A stretch of DNA of 64,000 nucleotides from Mycolicibacterium goodii (GTDB taxonomy: Bacteria; Actinomycetota; Actinomycetes; Mycobacteriales; Mycobacteriaceae): NCBI RefSeq assembly GCF_022370755.2, contig NZ_CP092364.2, positions 806,001-870,000 of the forward strand, in the 5' to 3' direction. Shown here one piece after another: positions 45,388-55,758 of the stretch (its first letter is position 1; each line of letters begins with the position of its first letter). The translations under genes were made by a program, and so were the position numbers. The notes beneath the pieces are model-generated. The model ran no database searches. It was not told the origin of the DNA and was given only the letters and a program-made list of their open reading frames with translations.

Positions 45388-46968
45388 TCAGACGGCGTCG
45401 CGGCGGCGGTACAGACCGCCTGCCGCGAACGTCAGAATTACTGCCACAGCCGCCATCACGGCCAGAGCGGGCACCGACAGTTCCATCGGCGCCGTCGTGC
45501 GGCCGATCGGCGACAGGTCAACCAGCCAGCGCGGCAACCGCAGCAGCGCACCGAGATACAGCGCGACGACCACGAATGTCACCGCCAGCCACGCGATCCA
45601 GGGCATCCGCAGCGCGACGGCCAGAGCGGCGAGGGCCGCCATCACCGCCAGGGCGGGAAGGTAGGCCAGTGCCGCGAGCGCCAGGCGTCCGACGGTCGGA
45701 AGCTCGCCCAGGGTGAGCCCCGCACCCAGACCGTTACCCACACCGGCGCACAGCAGCAGGACCGCCGAACCGATCACAGCCGACGCGGTCGCGCTGAGCA
45801 GCCAGTACCACCGCGACACCGACCCGGCCAGCACCGCCTCGGCCAGGCCGTTCTGCTCGTCGCTGTGCAGCCGCAGCACCACCGACACGGTGTGGGCCGC
45901 GGCCGCCGCCGCGAGGAACTGCGTCATGGTGGTGTAGACACCGTCGGTGCCCTGCGCGGCGAGCACCTGCGCGATCAACTCGTTGGTCTCGGCGGCGTCC
46001 ATCAGAGATTTGGTCATCGACCCGAACGCCAGGCCGGCCACGAACAACCCGACGGCCCAGCCGACCGTCTGGCCTCGCTGTAGCCGCAGGTGCAGGCCGA
46101 GGACCCCGGAGATCGGCGCGGCATGCGGGCGGTCGCCGGTGGTGGGGATGGTGCCTGCGTCGTACTGTCGCCGCGCCTCGGCCACGCCGGCCAGCGCGAT
46201 CAGCACCACGGCGAGTGCCACGAGCAGCGCGAGCGGCCACCACCGCAGCGCGACGAACGGGCGCATCTGCTGTGCCCAGGCGATGGGCGAGAACCAACTG
46301 AGCACGCTGCCGGAATTGTCGATGACATCGCCGATGCCACGGACCAGCGCCGCAGCGGCCAGTGCGGCCATCGCGGCGCCGGAGGCCGCACGGCCCTGCC
46401 GCCACAACTGCGCGGTCACCGCGGCGAGCGCACCGAACACCATCGCCACGCCCGTCACTCCCAGACACATCGCGGCGGAGTCGGTCAGCGCGAAACCGGA
46501 CGACGCCATCGCGAGCGTCATGGTCACGGCGAGCACGGCATTCACACCTGCCACCACGACGAGCGCCGCGGTGGTGCGGGCATGGCGACCCACGACCGAC
46601 GACAACACGAGTTCGGCCGCGCCGCTCTCCTCCTCGGCACGGGTGTGGCGGATCACGGTGAGAATCGACAAGATCGACGCCGCGACGATCAACGTCAACA
46701 TCAACTCGTTGGCCATCATCGCCCCGAGGTCGGTCTCGTTGATCCCGAACATCGGACCGCCCATCATCATGCCGGCCGGGGTCTTGAGCAGCTCGACTCG
46801 TGACAGCCGTTGTGCCTCTTCGGGATACGCCATTCGCAGGGCGTTCGGGGCGTACACCATCATCAGGGTGAGCACCGCGACCCATATTCCGAGTCGCACA
46901 CGGTCGCGGCGCAGCGCCAGACGAACCAGGTCGCCTACGCCGGTCGTGACGGTGGGCAGGATGGTCAT
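45388..46968 (-). CDS. ABC-2 type efflux permease
   Basis: A 526-residue integral membrane protein of the tetronasin-type (TetB/ABC-2) permease group with about twelve spans, starting MTILPTVTTGVGDLVRLALRRDRVRLGIWVAVLTLMMVYAP. It pairs with the ATPase gene immediately upstream, sharing ATGA (46965-46968). The M. tuberculosis counterparts Rv1217c-Rv1218c are a reported multidrug efflux pump. I start at 46968; a longer open frame continuing upstream is antisense shadow of the ATPase gene in another frame and is not part of it. Confidence 0.87.
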   Translation of the reverse strand: MTILPTVTTGVGDLVRLALRRDRVRLGIWVAVLTLMMVYAPNALRMAYPEEAQRLSRVELLKTPAGMMMGGPMFGINETDLGAMMANELMLTLIVAASILSILTVIRHTRAEEESGAAELVLSSVVGRHARTTAALVVVAGVNAVLAVTMTLAMASSGFALTDSAAMCLGVTGVAMVFGALAAVTAQLWRQGRAASGAAMAALAAAALVRGIGDVIDNSGSVLSWFSPIAWAQQMRPFVALRWWPLALLVALAVVLIALAGVAEARRQYDAGTIPTTGDRPHAAPISGVLGLHLRLQRGQTVGWAVGLFVAGLAFGSMTKSLMDAAETNELIAQVLAAQGTDGVYTTMTQFLAAAAAAHTVSVVLRLHSDEQNGLAEAVLAGSVSRWYWLLSATASAVIGSAVLLLCAGVGNGLGAGLTLGELPTVGRLALAALAYLPALAVMAALAALAVALRMPWIAWLAVTFVVVALYLGALLRLPRWLVDLSPIGRTTAPMELSVPALAVMAAVAVILTFAAGGLYRRRDAV

Positions 46969-47867
46969 CGGACGGCTCCCTGGTATTCCCGCAGGAACAT
47001 GTCCTCCAGCGATGCCGGGGTGACCGTCAGATCCTCGATGCCGAGATCGATGAGGTGCTCCATGACGAACTCCAGGTCGGTACGGTCCACCGAGAACCGC
47101 AAGTGGCCGTCCTCGCAACCGAAGTCGTGGACATACGGAACCTCGCGCAGCGTCGAGCCGTCCGAGCGGGTGCGCACCGTCACCGTGGTGCGCATCAGAT
47201 GTCGTAACTCGTCGAGGGTGCCCGAGCGCACGGCGCGTCCAGACCGGATGATCGTGACGTCGTCGCACAGCTTCTCGACCTCGGCGAGGATGTGACTGGA
47301 CAGCAGCACCGCGGCACCGCGCCCGGCGACCTCGGTGACGCACTGCTGGAACGCCTTCTCCATCAGCGGATCCAGTCCTGAGGTGGGTTCGTCGAGGATG
47401 TAGAGTTCGGCGTCGCAACTGAATGCCGCGATGATCGCGACCTTCTGGCGATTGCCTTTCGAATAGGTGCGTGCTTTCTTGTGCGGGTCCAGTTCGAACC
47501 GGTCGATCAGTTGATCCCGTCTGCGGGTGTCGACGCCGTTGCCGCGCAACCGGCAGAGGAAGTCGATGGCCTGCAGGCCGGTGAGGTTCGGCCACAACGT
47601 CACATCGCCGGGGACGTAGGTGATGCGGCGGTGCAGTGCGACCGCGTCGCGCCACGGGTCGCCGCCGAGCAGGCGGACGGTGCCGTGCTCGGCGCGCAAC
47701 AGCCCGAGCAGGACCCGGATCGTGGTCGACTTGCCCGCCCCGTTGGGGCCGAGGAATCCCATGATGCGTCCGTACGGCACGGTCATGTCGAGCCCGTCGA
47801 GCGCTTTGGTTCGCCCGAAAGACTTTGACAGTCCGTGGATTTCGACTGCAGCAGCTGAGCGTGTCAT
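46965..47867 (-). CDS. ABC transporter ATP-binding protein (drug efflux)
   Basis: A 300-residue single-cassette ATPase: Walker A GFLGPNGAGKSTTIRVLLGLL, signature TYSKGNRQKVAIIAAF (SKGNRQK in place of LSGGQ, typical for this CcmA/tetronasin group), Walker B LYILDEPTSGLDPLMEKAF, and a C-terminal accessory domain of about 80 residues. It powers the permease encoded next. It overlaps the TetR regulator by four bases (47864-47867), so the three are one operon under TetR control. Confidence 0.92.
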   Translation of the reverse strand: MTRSAAAVEIHGLSKSFGRTKALDGLDMTVPYGRIMGFLGPNGAGKSTTIRVLLGLLRAEHGTVRLLGGDPWRDAVALHRRITYVPGDVTLWPNLTGLQAIDFLCRLRGNGVDTRRRDQLIDRFELDPHKKARTYSKGNRQKVAIIAAFSCDAELYILDEPTSGLDPLMEKAFQQCVTEVAGRGAAVLLSSHILAEVEKLCDDVTIIRSGRAVRSGTLDELRHLMRTTVTVRTRSDGSTLREVPYVHDFGCEDGHLRFSVDRTDLEFVMEHLIDLGIEDLTVTPASLEDMFLREYQGAVR

Positions 47868-48523
47868 GCGTCCTCCTCTTTTGCGCCGCTGAGCGGGACA
47901 CCGGCCTCCCGTTGACGCAGGAAGCTCTCGTACATCGTGGTGTCTGTCATCAGGCCGTTGCTGAACACCTCGAGCGCGGGCAGCACCATGTCCTCGCCGT
48001 AATCGCGCAGCACGGCACGGATATCCGAGGGGTTGTCGTGCATCTGCAGGTAGAGCAGGAATCCGCCGCCGCTGCAGATCGCCAGGTAGCGCGCGCGTGC
48101 CCGCGGGTCACGGCTCGGTTTGAGCATGCCGGTCCGCACGCCCTCTTCGAGGTACTGCTCGGCGTTGTCGACCATCCTGCGCCAGAAGGTCTTTGCGAGT
48201 TCGCTTCCGGACTGCAGACTGCGCACCAGGTATGCCATCAGCGGGGCGTACGACTCGATTTCTGCCATATACGCCAGCCAGGTGGCCGGATCCGATGCGT
48301 GCATGGACTCGGTCTTGAGTTCCAGGATCACCTCGGCGACATGGTCGTCACACGCCTTGCGTAGGCCTTCCTTGGAACCGAAATGGTGGATCACGAGTGC
48401 CGCGCTCACACCCGCGGCCTCTGCGATGCTCCGCAGGCCGACGCTGAACCCGTGCTGGCCGAACTGCTCGATCGCGGTGTCGCGAATCCGGGCCAACGCG
48501 GTTCGATCGTCAACTGAACGCAT
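47864..48523 (-). CDS. raaS: TetR family regulator of the efflux operon (RaaS-like)
   Basis: A 219-residue TetR-type repressor. N-terminal DNA-binding domain RTALARIRDTAIEQFGQHGFSVGLRSIAEAAGVSAALVIHHFGSKEGLRKACDDHV, then the helical ligand domain. Position and operon match Rv1219c, named RaaS for antimicrobial-assisted survival, which represses itself and the Rv1217c-Rv1218c pump; the symbol here is by synteny. A perfect 9-bp inverted repeat stands 9 bases before the start codon. Ligand unknown. Confidence 0.85.
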   Translation of the reverse strand: MRSVDDRTALARIRDTAIEQFGQHGFSVGLRSIAEAAGVSAALVIHHFGSKEGLRKACDDHVAEVILELKTESMHASDPATWLAYMAEIESYAPLMAYLVRSLQSGSELAKTFWRRMVDNAEQYLEEGVRTGMLKPSRDPRARARYLAICSGGGFLLYLQMHDNPSDIRAVLRDYGEDMVLPALEVFSNGLMTDTTMYESFLRQREAGVPLSGAKEEDA

Positions 48524-48531
48524 GTTCAGAA

Positions 48532-48551
48532 GACTAAACGCCCGTTTAGTC
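48532..48551. promoter_or_regulatory. TetR operator palindrome upstream of the efflux operon
   Basis: GACTAAACG-CC-CGTTTAGTC is a perfect inverted repeat (arms 9 bases, spacer 2) only 9 bases upstream of the TetR gene's start codon. A TetR dimer bound here would block the promoter of the whole regulator-pump operon. A second, smaller palindrome CTGAAC-GCAT-GTTCAG (48514-48529) spans the start codon itself. Confidence 0.75.
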
Positions 48552-48630
48552 GCAAGACAAGAGGGTCACCCGTCAGGAATTCGTAAAGATCGCCGAATCA
48601 CCCCGAGCGAGGCGAAAGGGCCGGGAAAGG

Positions 48631-49263
48631 TCAGTCGCGGACGGCGGCGAGGAGGCCGTCGCCGAGCGGGATCAGCACCGGGGTCAGACGCTCGTCCTCG
48701 GCGATCAGCCGCGCCGCCTCGCGAACGGCGGTCACCTCGGCGTCACGGGCGTTGGCGTCGCCGGCGCGTCCGCCCAGCGCGGCGTGATGGACGACGATCG
48801 CGCCGCCGGAACGCAAGAGCCGCACGCCCTCGACCACGAACTGGGGCTGGTCGACCGGATCCGCATCGATGAACACGAGGTCGTATGACTCGTCGGCGAG
48901 GCGCGTCAGCACTTCCTGCGCGCGCCCGCTGATCAACCGAGTGCGTCCGGGCCCCACGCCGGCCTCGGAGAACCCCTGCTTGGCGATCCGCTGATGCTCG
49001 GGTTCGACGTCGATCGTGGTCAGCACGCCGTCGTCGCGCATACCCGACAGCAACCAGAGGCCGCTCACGCCCGCGCCGGTCCCGACCTCGACCACGGCGC
49101 GTCCACCGGTGAGCCGCGCCAGGACGCTGAGGAGCGCACCGACAGCGGGGGTCACGGCTCCGGCGCCGATGTCGTCGGCGCGCTCGCGGGCGGCCGCGAC
49201 GATCGCGTCCTCGGAGATCGACCGTTCTGCGTGCGTGACGATCGCCTCGGCTGAGCTGGCCAT
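48631..49263 (-). CDS. O-methyltransferase (class I SAM-dependent)
   Basis: A 210-residue methyltransferase of the catechol/caffeoyl-CoA O-methyltransferase family. SAM motif [19 protein letters not shown], acidic ligand region [17 protein letters not shown], and the metal-binding [23 protein letters not shown]. Matches Rv1220c next to sigE. It reads away from sigE with a 176-base gap between starts. Substrate unknown. Confidence 0.88.
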   Translation of the reverse strand: MASSAEAIVTHAERSISEDAIVAAARERADDIGAGAVTPAVGALLSVLARLTGGRAVVEVGTGAGVSGLWLLSGMRDDGVLTTIDVEPEHQRIAKQGFSEAGVGPGRTRLISGRAQEVLTRLADESYDLVFIDADPVDQPQFVVEGVRLLRSGGAIVVHHAALGGRAGDANARDAEVTAVREAARLIAEDERLTPVLIPLGDGLLAAVRD

Positions 49264-49376
49264 GTCCCGCAGCGTAGGCCAGAGCCCTGCGTCCGTATTG
49301 CGACACGCCAGCGTGCTAAGTCGAGCGTCGCGAAGATCTCATTGGTTTTCGCAGGTGAAAAGCCGTATCGTCAGGT

Positions 49377-49394
49377 TTCTCAGCGAAAGTTCAG
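49377..49394 (+). promoter_or_regulatory. Candidate MprA-type direct repeat upstream of sigE
   Basis: TTCTCAG (49377-49383) and GTTCAG (49389-49394) form a loose direct repeat separated by 5 bases, about 45 bases before the sigE start. MprA boxes in front of mycobacterial sigE are built of CTCAG-like direct repeats. The match is weak and the assignment tentative. Confidence 0.3.
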
Positions 49395-49439
49395 TTTGCT
49401 CATATACCCGCCACACCGGCATGGGGAACTGTATCTCGC

Positions 49440-50225
49440 ATGGAACACGACGACCGTCGCGCCGGCCACGTGCGCGCCGGAAACCGGGCGGGGAACATCG
49501 ACGGTGTAATTCGTGTTGAGCAAATAGACGAACACGCAGCTCACGAGCAGGAGGGTTCAACCACCATCGCATCGCAGCCGATCACCGCGACCCACGCAGC
49601 CCCTGTCACGATGGCGCACCTCGAGCAGTTCACCGACAGTGACTGGGTGGAGCCGTCAGACGAGCTGACCGGCACAGCGGTATTCGACGCCACCGGTGAC
49701 CACGCGGCCATGCCGTCCTGGGACGAGTTGGTGCGTCAGCACGCCGACCGGGTCTACCGGCTCGCCTACCGGTTGTCCGGTAACCAGCACGACGCCGAGG
49801 ACCTCACCCAGGAGACCTTCATCCGGGTGTTCCGCTCGGTGCAGAACTACCAGCCGGGCACGTTCGAGGGCTGGTTGCACCGCATCACCACGAACCTGTT
49901 CCTCGACATGGTGCGGCGTCGTGGACGCATCCGCATGGAAGCGCTGCCCGAGGACTACGACCGCGTGCCGGCCGAGGATCCGAACCCCGAGCAGATCTAC
50001 CACGACTCACGGCTGGGTGCGGACCTGCAGGCCGCTCTCGACTCGCTGCCGCCGGAATTCCGCGCGGCCGTCGTCCTGTGTGACATCGAGGGTCTGTCCT
50101 ACGAGGAGATCGGCGCCACGCTGGGCGTCAAGCTCGGCACGGTGCGCAGCCGTATCCACCGCGGCAGGCAGCAGTTGCGCGATTACCTCGCCAAGCATTC
50201 GTCGGAATCCGCACAGTCCGCCTGA
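49440..50225 (+). CDS. sigE: ECF RNA polymerase sigma factor SigE
   Basis: A 261-residue group IV sigma factor that directs the envelope-stress response to detergent, heat and acid. Region 2: [47 protein letters not shown]; region 4: [48 protein letters not shown]. The central 190 residues are nearly identical to M. tuberculosis SigE as I remember it; the first 60 residues are variable, and internal starts (e.g. Met 58, 49611) could give shorter forms, as described for SigE. Followed by its anti-sigma factor gene rseA and by htrA. Confidence 0.95.
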   Translation: MEHDDRRAGHVRAGNRAGNIDGVIRVEQIDEHAAHEQEGSTTIASQPITATHAAPVTMAHLEQFTDSDWVEPSDELTGTAVFDATGDHAAMPSWDELVRQHADRVYRLAYRLSGNQHDAEDLTQETFIRVFRSVQNYQPGTFEGWLHRITTNLFLDMVRRRGRIRMEALPEDYDRVPAEDPNPEQIYHDSRLGADLQAALDSLPPEFRAAVVLCDIEGLSYEEIGATLGVKLGTVRSRIHRGRQQLRDYLAKHSSESAQSA

Positions 50226-50314
50226 GCGGGATGTCGAACACAGCATCGCGCGCTACATTCAGGGCTAGGAAAGGGCTGGGGCAAAGGCTTGTGCGAACCG
50301 AGAGGAGCTGGGTG

Positions 50315-50713
50315 ATGGTCGACCCGGGACATGTGTTCCGTCGGGCGTTCTCCTGGCTGCCCTCACAGTTCGCCTCGCAGAGCGACGCGCCGGTCGGCGC
50401 CCCGCGGCAATTCGGCTCCACCGAGCACCTGTCGGTCGAGGCGATCGCGGCCTTCGTCGACGGCGAGCTCCGGATGTCGGCGCACCTGCGTGCCGCTCAT
50501 CACCTGTCGTTGTGCCCGGAGTGCGCGGCCGAGGTGGACGCGCAGAGCCAGGCGCGTACGGCGTTGCGTGAGTCCTGTCCGATAGCCATCCCGAACTCGT
50601 TGTTGGGGATGTTGTCCCAGATCCCGCACAGCACCCCAGAGGTGGCGCCGGACGTGTCTGAGCAGGCCAAGTTCGCCGATGACCCGACGCGAGGCCGGCG
50701 TAAGCGCCGGTAG
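50315..50713 (+). CDS. rseA: Anti-sigma E factor RseA
   Basis: A 132-residue zinc-associated anti-sigma protein that holds SigE inactive. The ZAS motif is HLRAAHHLSLCPECAAEV (HxxxCxxC) near residues 67-80. The preceding HVFRRAFSWLPSQFASQSDAP segment is highly conserved with Rv1222. I start at ATG 50315 (MVDPGHVFRR), which has GAGGAG 9 bases upstream and matches the known protein; an upstream in-frame start at 50231 would add 28 residues. In mycobacteria RseA is phosphorylated by PknB and degraded by ClpC1P2. No membrane span. Confidence 0.93.
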   Translation: MVDPGHVFRRAFSWLPSQFASQSDAPVGAPRQFGSTEHLSVEAIAAFVDGELRMSAHLRAAHHLSLCPECAAEVDAQSQARTALRESCPIAIPNSLLGMLSQIPHSTPEVAPDVSEQAKFADDPTRGRRKRR

Positions 50714-52258
<1,545 letters not shown>

Positions 52259-52260
52259 CG

Positions 52261-52650
52261 ATGTTCGCCAACATCGGGTGGGGCGAGATGCTCGTGCTGG
52301 TGATCGCGGGTCTGGTGATCCTCGGTCCGGAACGGCTGCCCGGCGCGATCCGGTGGACCTCTGGCGCGTTGCGTCAGGCCCGCGACTACGTCAGCGGCGC
52401 CACCAACCAGCTGCGCCAGGATCTGGGTCCCGAGTTCGACGATCTGCGGGAACCGCTGCAGGAACTGCAGAAGTTGCGTGGCATGACGCCCCGAGCGGCG
52501 ATCACCAAACACCTGCTCGACGGTGACGACTCGTTCCTCACCGGCAAGTTCGACGACGAGCGATCCAAGCAACAGCCGCCGACGCCTGCCGCGCCGGACA
52601 AGCCGGTCGAGAAGCCGGCCGGACCGGTGTACGACCCCGACGCGACCTAG
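52261..52650 (+). CDS. tatB: Sec-independent translocase protein TatB
   Basis: A 129-residue TatB: N-terminal [32 protein letters not shown] with the conserved Glu before the hydrophobic span and the ERLP hinge after it, then an amphipathic helix and an acidic, proline-rich tail. Together with TatA and TatC (not in this window) it exports folded twin-arginine substrates. Two-base gap after htrA, so part of the sigE-rseA-htrA-tatB cluster. Confidence 0.94.
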   Translation: MFANIGWGEMLVLVIAGLVILGPERLPGAIRWTSGALRQARDYVSGATNQLRQDLGPEFDDLREPLQELQKLRGMTPRAAITKHLLDGDDSFLTGKFDDERSKQQPPTPAAPDKPVEKPAGPVYDPDAT

Positions 52651-52660
52651 CCGGGCGCGA

Positions 52661-53806
52661 TCAACGACGCGTCGGGTCCAGCCCCAGCGACATTCCCGCG
52701 AGCCCGCGCTTGCGCGCGGACAGCGCGTCGGCGATCTTGCGCAGTTCCTTGCCCGCGGGGGAGTCCGGCGCCGACAGTACGAGCGGCACCCCCGCGTCGC
52801 CTGCCGACACCAGCGCCGGATCCAGCGGCACCTGCCCCAGCAGCGGCACCTCGGCACCGATCGAGCGGGTGAGCGATTCGGCGACCAGTCGACCGCCACC
52901 CTCGCCGAACAATTGCATGACGGTGCCATCGGGCATCAGCAGCCCCGACATGTTCTCGACGACACCCGCGACGCGCTGCCGGGTCTGCAGCGCTATCGCA
53001 CCGGCGCGCTCGGCCACCTCGGCCGCCGCGAGCTGTGGCGTGGTGACCACGAGGATCTCGGCGCCGGGGATGAGCTGCGCGATGGAGATCGCGACGTCGC
53101 CGGTGCCCGGCGGCAGGTCGAGCAGCAGCACGTCGAGGTCGCCCCAGTACACGTCGGCCAGGAACTGCTGCAGTGCCCGGTGCAGCATGGGCCCGCGCCA
53201 CACGACGGGTGTGTTGCCCTGCGTGAACATGGCGATCGAGATGACCTTCACGTCGTGGGCGGTCGGCGGGATGATCATCGAGTCGACCTGCGTCGGCCGA
53301 TCGGCGGTGCCCATCATGCGTGGAACGGAGTGGCCGTAGATGTCGGCGTCGAGCAGCCCGACGGTGAGTCCGCGCGCGGCCATCGCAGCGGCGAGGTTGA
53401 CCGTCACGCTGGACTTCCCGACCCCGCCCTTGCCCGAGGCAACGGCATAGACCCGGGTCAGCGAGTTCGGCTGGGCGAACGGGATCACCGGTTCGCGGGA
53501 GTCACCGCGCAGCATCTTCCGCAATTCGGCGCGCTGCTCGTCGTTCATCACGTCGAGGCTGACCTTGACGGCCCCGGTGCCCGGCACGTCGGTGACGGCC
53601 GCCGACACCAGGTCGGCGATCTCGTTCTTCTTGGGGCACGCCGCGGTGGTCAGGTAGATCTCGACGTGCACCGCGTGGTCGGGCTCGATCGAGATGCTCT
53701 TGACCATGCCGAGTTCGGTGATCGGCCGACGCAGTTCGGGGTCGATCACCTTGGCCAGCGCGGCGCGTACCGCGGATTGCAGCTCAGTGGCAGATTCGGA
53801 CATCAC
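52661..53806 (-). CDS. mrp: Mrp/NBP35-family Fe-S cluster carrier ATPase
   Basis: A 381-residue ParA-type ATPase: an N-terminal MIP18/DUF59 domain (about residues 1-100, VIDPELRRPITELGMV), a deviant Walker A in YAVASGKGGVGKSSVTVNLAAAM, and Walker B LDVLLLDLPPGTGD. Mrp proteins deliver Fe-S clusters. The usual CPHC (CxxC) site after VVENMSG is replaced by LLMPDGT, as in other actinobacterial forms, so cluster binding may differ. Encoded convergently to tatB with 10 bases between. Matches Rv1229c. Confidence 0.9.
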   Translation of the reverse strand: MMSESATELQSAVRAALAKVIDPELRRPITELGMVKSISIEPDHAVHVEIYLTTAACPKKNEIADLVSAAVTDVPGTGAVKVSLDVMNDEQRAELRKMLRGDSREPVIPFAQPNSLTRVYAVASGKGGVGKSSVTVNLAAAMAARGLTVGLLDADIYGHSVPRMMGTADRPTQVDSMIIPPTAHDVKVISIAMFTQGNTPVVWRGPMLHRALQQFLADVYWGDLDVLLLDLPPGTGDVAISIAQLIPGAEILVVTTPQLAAAEVAERAGAIALQTRQRVAGVVENMSGLLMPDGTVMQLFGEGGGRLVAESLTRSIGAEVPLLGQVPLDPALVSAGDAGVPLVLSAPDSPAGKELRKIADALSARKRGLAGMSLGLDPTRR

Positions 53807-53841
53807 CGCCGAGTCTACGGCGGTGGCGGCAGGCTCGGCCG

Positions 53842-55095
53842 TCAGGCCGGACCCGGGGCGGGGCCAGGCGCGGGGCCGAGCGCCGGACCCGGGGCCGGCG
53901 CGGGCGCCGGACCGGGCGGAGGCGGGGGAGGTGCCTGCTCACCGAGGCAGAACACGACGCACTCGGGCTGTCGCGGCGGCTGCTCCCACGGCGGGATCCA
54001 GCGGGGCGGCTCCGGCGGGGCGGCAGGTGCGGTTGGCACGGCGTCGGCGGGCCCGGGCAGCGGCCCGAGCACCTGGCCCGGTGCGAAGCCGGGCAGGTTG
54101 GTGGCGGGCACCCGCGTCGCGGTGACATTGCTGTCGAGCACCGGGATCAGCGCGAGCGGATCGTCCGCGGGCAGGCCGAGCGCGCTGGTCGGCAGGCCGG
54201 GGCCGAGGCCCTCGCGGCGTTCGAGGTGGGTGTCGCCGAGCGCCGGGATCGAGCCCGTGATGGGCGGCAGATCGACCGGTACCACGCCGGTCGCGTAGGC
54301 CGCGGCCCAGCCGAGCACGTTGTGCGCGTAGGCGACCGAGTTGTTGTACCGCAGGATCGCGGTCATCACCTGCGACTGGTCGCGCAGGTTCAGTCCACCG
54401 CTGCACAGGTACCGCGCGGCGGCCAGCGACGCGTCGAACAGGTTCTGCACCTCGGCCTTGCCGTCACCGTCGCCGTCGGAGGCGTACCGCGCCCACGTGC
54501 CGGGGAGGAACTGCATGGGACCCATGGCGCGGGCGTAAGTCACGCGGCCGGCCTGGGCGCTCTGCACGATGATCTCGTTGCCGGGCAGTGTGCCGTCGAG
54601 CGCGGGGCCGTAGATGGGGCGCACCGCGGTGCCGCGGGCGTCGGTCGCGCCGCCGTTGGCGTGCATCGACTCGATTCGCCCGATTCCGGCCAGCAGGTTC
54701 CAGCTCACCCCACAGCCGGGGTAGGCCGCGGCCATCATGCGTTCGGCATTGCGGTAGGCGTTCAGCGCCATTCCCGGAATGCCAAGTGCGCCTGGGGAAT
54801 TGACCACGACCGCGGGAGGCGGTGCGGATACCGCTGTGGTGGTGGCGATGTGGAATCTGGTGGGCGCCTTGGCCGCCGCCACCACAGCGGGACCGTCCCG
54901 GTCCACCTGCGGTTCGACCGCGGCCAGCGGGGTCACCGCGGCCTGGCTCATGCCGTGGTGCGGTGGGGCAGACGCGCCGACGGCGCCGGCGAGGATGAGC
55001 GGGGCCAGGGCCGCGACACCGACGATGGGGGTGCGCATGAGTTGGCCCGCACGGCGTCGAGCGGCCTGGATGGCCGCACCTCCCCCTATGCGCAC
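53842..55095 (-). CDS. Exported lytic-transglycosylase-like protein with proline-rich tail
   Basis: A 417-residue exported protein. The N terminus has a hydrophobic segment (TPIVGVAALAPLILAGAVGASAPP) fit for a signal peptide or anchor. The central region has the soluble lytic transglycosylase-like fold: SWNLLAGIGRIESMHANGGA with catalytic Glu in RIES, then RAMGPMQFLPGTWARYASDGDGDG and YNNSVAYAHNVLGWA. The last 120 residues are a proline-alanine-glycine rich low-complexity tail. It probably cleaves or remodels peptidoglycan at the cell surface. Matches the Rv1230c position. Confidence 0.83.
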   Translation of the reverse strand: MRIGGGAAIQAARRRAGQLMRTPIVGVAALAPLILAGAVGASAPPHHGMSQAAVTPLAAVEPQVDRDGPAVVAAAKAPTRFHIATTTAVSAPPPAVVVNSPGALGIPGMALNAYRNAERMMAAAYPGCGVSWNLLAGIGRIESMHANGGATDARGTAVRPIYGPALDGTLPGNEIIVQSAQAGRVTYARAMGPMQFLPGTWARYASDGDGDGKAEVQNLFDASLAAARYLCSGGLNLRDQSQVMTAILRYNNSVAYAHNVLGWAAAYATGVVPVDLPPITGSIPALGDTHLERREGLGPGLPTSALGLPADDPLALIPVLDSNVTATRVPATNLPGFAPGQVLGPLPGPADAVPTAPAAPPEPPRWIPPWEQPPRQPECVVFCLGEQAPPPPPPGPAPAPAPGPALGPAPGPAPGPA

Positions 55096-55209
55096 TTAAC
55101 CGTCCTTAGGTCCGCTCTGTGGAGACAACCGTCGTTTGTGAACCAAGTCACCATACCTAGTGCGGGTTCTCCTGTTGCGACATTGGGGTCCTCACTTCGG
55201 ATCCACGGG

Positions 55210-55758
55210 TCAGCCACTGCGTTTGGGCCGGCGTTCGGAGCCGTCGCCTTTGCCTGATGCCGCGCGCTCCGCGGTCGGATGGGGTTGCTGCAGTTCGCTG
55301 ATCATGTCGCGGATCTCCTCGAGCTCACGCCGCAGGTAATCGCGGGTCGCGACCTCGCCGATCGCCAGGCGCAGCGACGCGAGCTCGCGGGCCAGGAACT
55401 CGGTGTCTGCCTTGGTCTGTTCGGCCCGGCGGCGGTCCTCTTCGAGCGCAACGCGGTCACGGTTCTCCTGGCGGTTCTGTGCCAGCAGGATCAGCGGTGC
55501 GGCGTACGCGGCCTGTGTCGAGAACGCCAGGTTGAGCAGGATGAACGGGTAGGGATCCCATTCGTAGCCGACGGCGAACAGGTTGAGCGCGATCCAGACG
55601 ACCACGAAGATCGTCTGGATCGCCAGATAGCGGCCGGTGCCCAGAAAGCGTGCGATCGACTCGCTGACGCGTCCGACGGCCTCGACGTCGACCTGCAGGC
55701 GGGGGCCACGCCATGCGCGGGGGGTGTCCAGCCGCTGGCGCGAGGTGGGCTCGCTCAT
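55210..55758 (-). CDS. DUF1003 membrane protein
   Basis: A 182-residue protein of the DUF1003 family with two membrane spans (YLAIQTIFVVVWIALNLFAV and PFILLNLAFSTQAAYAAPLILLAQNRQ), the latter being the family signature, then a charged coiled-coil of about 90 residues. Matches Rv1231c. Its start overlaps the stop of the MgtE_N/CBS gene by four bases, so the pair forms an operon. DUF1003 and Mg2+-related CBS proteins often co-occur; function unknown. Confidence 0.83.
   Translation of the reverse strand: MSEPTSRQRLDTPRAWRGPRLQVDVEAVGRVSESIARFLGTGRYLAIQTIFVVVWIALNLFAVGYEWDPYPFILLNLAFSTQAAYAAPLILLAQNRQENRDRVALEEDRRRAEQTKADTEFLARELASLRLAIGEVATRDYLRRELEEIRDMISELQQPHPTAERAASGKGDGSERRPKRSG

Noticed and set aside
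45388..47901. 837-codon frame suggesting a fused ABC transporter
   Set aside because: The upstream third is an out-of-frame Arg-rich reading of the ATPase gene, which is encoded in another frame up to 46965; the permease starts at ATG 46968.
53842..53935. Proline/glycine repeat at the end of the lytic-transglycosylase gene as a possible separate repeat element
   Set aside because: It is the coding repeat of the low-complexity tail, in frame with the gene.
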